Program-made: the position numbers and the translations under genes
Notes under the pieces: generated by a model
The model's input: the letters and a program-made list of their open reading frames with translations, nothing else
The model's database searches: none
Told to the model about the DNA's origin: nothing
DNA from: Armatimonadetes bacterium UBA5419
GTDB taxonomy: Bacteria; Armatimonadota; UBA10988
Length of the DNA stretch: 9,377 bases
Assembly (NCBI GenBank): GCA_002409445.1
Contig: DHNJ01000163.1
Coordinates: 1-9,377, forward strand
Direction: 5' to 3'
Shown: positions 6,111 to 9,377 of the stretch, piece after piece
Numbering within the stretch: position 1 is the first letter of the stretch
Layout of the letters: each line of letters starts with the position of its first letter

Positions 6111-8729
6111 ATGGCATGGGACCGCTTCACAGAACAAGCTCGCAAGGTCATCGTCGCCGCCCAAGAAGAGGCCGAGCGCGAGAGCATGAGCGAGATCCAG
6201 AGTTGGCACTTGCTGCTCGGGTTGACGCGCGAGGCCGAGACGAAGGCCGCCGAGATCATGGAGAAGTTCGGCGCCACCCCGCGCCGGGTGCGCGATCTCG
6301 TCAACGAACAGCGCCCGCCCGCGCAGCCGTCGCCGCGGTACGCGACCGGCCGGCTGGGCGGTGACAGCCGTTTCAGCGATGCCGCCGCGCGCGCGCTGAA
6401 CCAGGCGCACAACGAGTCGCGCCAGATGAACCACGCTCAGCCGGGCACCGAGCATCTGCTGCTGGGCCTGCTCTCGCTCGGCGACGACCTGGCCACGCGC
6501 GTGTTGCGCGCGTTCTCGCTCGAGGCCGACCAAGTCCGCCGCCAGATCACCGAACTGGGCGCGGAATCGGGTCCGATCGAGGAGAGCGGCGTGCAGCGCG
6601 CGCCGAGTGAGCAGCAGCGCGCCGGGCGCGGCAAGTCGGCGACCTCGACGCTCGACGACTATGGCCGCGACCTGACCGAGATGGCCCGCGCGGGCGAGCT
6701 GGACCCGGTCGTCGGCCGCGAGCCCGAGATCGAGCGCGTGATCCAGATCCTCTCGCGCCGGACCAAGAACAACCCCTGCCTGATCGGTGAGCCCGGTGTG
6801 GGCAAGACCGCAATCGCCGAAGGCCTTGCTCAGCTCATCGTCGCCGCCGAGGTACCCGAGCCCCTGCAGGACAAGCGGATCGTCGCTCTCGACTTGGCTG
6901 CCGTGGTCGCCGGGACGAAATACCGCGGTGAGTTCGAGGAGCGGATGAAACGGATCACCGACGAGATCCGCAAGGCGCGTGGGCAAATCGTCCTGTTCAT
7001 CGACGAGTTGCATACGCTCGTCGGCGCGGGCGGGGCTGAGGGTGCGATGGACGCGTCGAACATCCTCAAGCCGGCGCTGGCGCGCGGTGAGCTGCAGTGC
7101 ATCGGCGCCACGACGCTCGACGAGTTCCGCAAGTACATCGAGCGCCACGGCGCGCTGGAGCGCCGCTTCCAGAGCGTGCTGGTGCGTGAGCCGAACGAAG
7201 ATGAAGCCGTAGCCATCCTCCACGGTCTGCGTGGCTGCTACGAGCAGCATCATGGTGTCGTCTACGACGAGGACGCGATCCACGCCGCGGTCGAACTGTC
7301 CGCGCGCTACATCTCGGACCGCTGCCTACCCGACAAGGCGATCGACGTGATCGACGAGGCAGGCAGCCGCGTTCGCTTGCAGTCCAGCGTGGTGCCGTCG
7401 GTCATCCGCGAGCTGCAAGAAGAGCTCGAGGTCGTCCGCCAGGCCAAGGACGAGGCCATCTGGGCGCAGGAGTTTGAGGAGGCGGCCCGGCGGCGAGACG
7501 AGGAGCGGCAGCTCAAGGACCGTATCGAGGCCGAGCGCCAGAGTTGGCGCCACCGCCGCGACACGGAGCGGCACCACGTGACCGCCGAGGACGTGGCGAC
7601 CATCGTTTCGACCTGGACCGGCGTGCCCGTGACCGACCTGACCGAGGAGGAGACCACGCGGCTGCTGCGCATGGAGGACGCGCTGCACAAGCGGGTCATC
7701 GGCCAGCACGAGGCTATCGTTGGCGTTTCAAAGTCGGTCCGGCGCGCCCGCGCGGGGATCAAGGACCCGCGTCGCCCGGCGGCCAGCTTCATGTTCCTGG
7801 GCCCGACTGGCGTCGGCAAGACCGAGTTGGCGCGGGCGCTCGCCGAGTTCCTCTTCGACACCGAGGAGGCGCTCATTCGCATCGACATGAGCGAGTACAT
7901 GGAGCGCCACACGGTCTCGCGGCTGATCGGTTCGCCCCCGGGCTATGTCGGCTATGACGACGGCGGGCAGCTGACCGAGGCGATCCGCCGGCGGCCGTTC
8001 GCCGTGGTCCTCTTTGACGAGATCGAGAAGGCTCACCAGGACGTGTTCAACATCCTCCTGCAGGTCATGGAAGACGGGCGGCTGACCGACGCGCAGGGGC
8101 GCACGGTCGACTTCCGCAACGCCATCATCATCATGACCAGCAACGTCGGCGCCCGGCAGATCCAGCGTGGCAAGACGCTGGGCTTCCGCGCCCACGACGA
8201 GCGTGGACGCAGCGAGGAGGACGACTACCAGTCGATGAAGGATCGTGTGCTGGAAGAGCTGAACCGCACCTTCCGGCCCGAGTTCCTCAACCGCCTCGAC
8301 GAGGTGATGGTCTTCCGCAGCCTGACCAACGACGAGATCCGCCAGATCGTCGACCTCCTGCTGGCCCGCCTGGGCGAGCAGCTGGCTAGCCGCGATCTGC
8401 GGCTCGAGGTCGAGGAGCCGGCGATGACGGAGTTGGTGCGCGAGGGCTGGGACCCGAACTATGGTGCGCGGCCGCTACGCCGCGCGATCCAGCGGCTGAT
8501 CGAGGACCCGCTGAGCGAGGCGATCCTCGCCGGCAAGTTCAAGCCCGGCGCCACGATCATCGCGGACCTTTCGGCCGACAGCGTGCCGGAGCTGCCCAAG
8601 CTCGAGTTCAAGACCAAGCCCCGCCGGCGTCGGCCGAAGCCAGCCGCGAAGGCGGCAGACGAGGCTGTGCCCGCAGCGGACGAGGCCGAGGAAGTGCCGG
8701 CGCCACCGCCGGCCGAAGCCAAGAGCTAG
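6111..8729 (+). CDS. clpC: ATP-dependent Clp protease ATP-binding subunit ClpC
   Basis: ClpC is a cytosolic Hsp100 AAA+ unfoldase that forms hexamers and feeds proteins into the ClpP protease. The 872 residues contain an N domain of two repeats (about 6-66 and 87-147) and a first AAA+ module with GEPGVGKT (226-233), pore loop GTKYRGE (268-274), Walker B VLFIDE (294-299) and arginines 345, 351 and 352. A ClpC-type middle region has a UVR-like coiled-coil (about 433-480). The second module has GPTGVGKT (564-571), pore loop GYVG (611-614) and VVLFDE (632-637). LGF at 690-692 matches the ClpP-docking tripeptide, so it should work with ClpP, which is not in this window. The first N repeat lacks the usual GTEH (it reads QSWH at 30-33), while the second keeps GTEH (112-115). 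A Lys/Arg then Ala/Pro/Glu-rich tail (about 836-872) extends past the conserved end. GAAGG (6097-6101) lies 9 nt before the ATG. Its TAG shares CTAG with the next, convergent gene. Confidence 0.96.
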   Translation: MAWDRFTEQARKVIVAAQEEAERESMSEIQSWHLLLGLTREAETKAAEIMEKFGATPRRVRDLVNEQRPPAQPSPRYATGRLGGDSRFSDAAARALNQAHNESRQMNHAQPGTEHLLLGLLSLGDDLATRVLRAFSLEADQVRRQITELGAESGPIEESGVQRAPSEQQRAGRGKSATSTLDDYGRDLTEMARAGELDPVVGREPEIERVIQILSRRTKNNPCLIGEPGVGKTAIAEGLAQLIVAAEVPEPLQDKRIVALDLAAVVAGTKYRGEFEERMKRITDEIRKARGQIVLFIDELHTLVGAGGAEGAMDASNILKPALARGELQCIGATTLDEFRKYIERHGALERRFQSVLVREPNEDEAVAILHGLRGCYEQHHGVVYDEDAIHAAVELSARYISDRCLPDKAIDVIDEAGSRVRLQSSVVPSVIRELQEELEVVRQAKDEAIWAQEFEEAARRRDEERQLKDRIEAERQSWRHRRDTERHHVTAEDVATIVSTWTGVPVTDLTEEETTRLLRMEDALHKRVIGQHEAIVGVSKSVRRARAGIKDPRRPAASFMFLGPTGVGKTELARALAEFLFDTEEALIRIDMSEYMERHTVSRLIGSPPGYVGYDDGGQLTEAIRRRPFAVVLFDEIEKAHQDVFNILLQVMEDGRLTDAQGRTVDFRNAIIIMTSNVGARQIQRGKTLGFRAHDERGRSEEDDYQSMKDRVLEELNRTFRPEFLNRLDEVMVFRSLTNDEIRQIVDLLLARLGEQLASRDLRLEVEEPAMTELVREGWDPNYGARPLRRAIQRLIEDPLSEAILAGKFKPGATIIADLSADSVPELPKLEFKTKPRRRRPKPAAKAADEAVPAADEAEEVPAPPPAEAKS

Positions 8730-9377
8730 TCGAGCCCGCGGCGCCAGGCGCGCAGCAGCTCCGGCGTACGCGGCTCGGCCAGGAAGGCCTCGAACTCCGC
8801 GGTCGTCGCCGTCGCGGCGGGCAGGTTCGGCAGGCCCGATCCGGTGACCGCGGGCTGTGCGGCGGCGATGTCCATCGTGGCCGCCAGCAGCCCGTTGGCC
8901 AGCCGCGCCACGCCACGTTCCACCTCGCTCGCACTGAGCCGCCGCGCGCGGTCCATCGTCTGCCGGTAGAGCGGCGCTAACTGCCAGACCAGGCTGCTCG
9001 CCGCGTACCCGCCCGTGACCGCCTGGGCGGTGCTGCGCGCGTAGCCATCGGCAGCCCATTGGTAGCGCTGGTCGTTCGGCTCGGCGAGCGCCTGGCGCAG
9101 GAAGGTGACGAGGTAGGGCCGCACCTGCTCACGCCAAGCGGTGCGCTGGGCGCGGACCAGGGCACGCGTGGGCGCGGGGGGCAGGACGCCGCCGGCGATG
9201 ACCTGGGCGTCGGCGCGGGCCAGGACGGCGCGCTGGCCGGGGGTCAGTTGGCTGTGTGCCTGCATGCGCAGGTAGGCCAGCGCGTCAGTGCGGGCGCGCT
9301 CGGCCTGCTCGGTGGCCTGCTCCCAACGCCAGAGCGCGGGGGTGTCGGGCGCGGCGCGGCCGGCGCCCAACGCGCGG
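8726..9377 (-). CDS. Unrecognised protein, Ala/Arg-rich and mostly helical; 5' end outside the window
   Basis: I do not recognise this gene. The frame ends with TAG (complement 8726-8728) and is open to the right edge, giving 216 visible residues. A TTG at 9368-9370 could start it, but the frame continues upstream without a stop and has no visible ribosome site, so the true start is probably beyond the window. The visible part is rich in Ala, Arg, Gln and Leu and appears helical. It includes LTPGQRAVLARAD (about residues 44-56), a Pro-containing linker GGVLPPAPTRA (about 62-72), an aromatic-rich stretch with QRYQWAADGY and SSLVWQLAPLYRQ (about 103-138), a Gly/Pro/Ala/Thr linker (about 172-192) and a short charged end, AEPRTPELLRAWRRGLD. 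No catalytic motif or membrane helix is evident; a signal peptide could lie in the missing part. The TPxQRA string weakly recalls LTxxQ-type periplasmic proteins, but that is too thin to assign. It converges on clpC with a 4-bp overlap. Confidence 0.7.
   Translation of the reverse strand, partial: RALGAGRAAPDTPALWRWEQATEQAERARTDALAYLRMQAHSQLTPGQRAVLARADAQVIAGGVLPPAPTRALVRAQRTAWREQVRPYLVTFLRQALAEPNDQRYQWAADGYARSTAQAVTGGYAASSLVWQLAPLYRQTMDRARRLSASEVERGVARLANGLLAATMDIAAAQPAVTGSGLPNLPAATATTAEFEAFLAEPRTPELLRAWRRGLD

Noticed and set aside
6107..6112. A second TACAAT overlapping the clpC start codon as a possible -10 for a near-leaderless transcript
   Set aside because: No -35-like sequence lies 17 bp upstream (6084-6089 reads AGTGGG), and a better promoter with a ribosome site exists at 6044-6072.
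6006..7283. A 425-codon open frame on the minus strand, antisense to clpC
   Set aside because: It overlaps a clear ClpC coding region. The composition is that of a GC-rich shadow frame, with no recognisable motif, no ribosome site and no promoter of its own.

Overview
The window is GC-rich and almost fully coding. It looks like chromosomal DNA from a diderm (outer-membrane) bacterium outside the classical Proteobacteria. A lipid A/Kdo gene set implies lipopolysaccharide. The large chaperone is a ClpC with a UVR-like linker, a type common in Firmicutes, Actinobacteria, Cyanobacteria, Armatimonadota and similar groups, rather than the ClpA of enteric bacteria. An Armatimonadota-like or related lineage is a guess, not a demonstrated placement. 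I see no mobile elements, CRISPR arrays, tRNAs or rRNAs.

Left half (about 1-5040, minus strand): a tightly packed operon read leftwards from a promoter at 5012-5040. Its order is fabZ (4461-4967), lpxA (3665-4453), msbA (1920-3662), waaA (613-1923) and lpxK (1-629, cut by the window edge). Junctions are a 7-nt gap, a 2-nt gap, a 4-bp ATGA overlap and a 17-bp overlap. FabZ acts on hydroxyacyl-ACP, LpxA starts lipid A synthesis with a hydroxyacyl chain, LpxK phosphorylates the lipid A disaccharide, WaaA adds Kdo, and the MsbA-type exporter flips the product. No lpxB, lpxD, lpxC or UDP-diacylglucosamine hydrolase lies in this stretch.

Centre (4968-5123): a divergent control region. Two good sigma70-like promoters point away from each other, with their -35 boxes 17 bp apart: one for the lpx operon, one for ilvE. 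An 8-bp hairpin lies at the start of the lpx leader and includes part of the fabZ ribosome-binding site.

Right half (plus strand): ilvE, a branched-chain amino acid aminotransferase (5124-5999), then a 111-bp gap with a third promoter of the same design, then clpC (6111-8729). ClpC ends tail-to-tail on an unrecognised minus-strand gene (8726 to the right edge), the two sharing one CTAG for both stop codons.

I did not find a clearly new multi-gene system. The points most worth a second look are the altered C-terminal motifs of WaaA, the divergent promoter/leader-hairpin region, the missing lpxB, the palindrome inside the clpC promoter spacer, and the unrecognised gene at the right edge.
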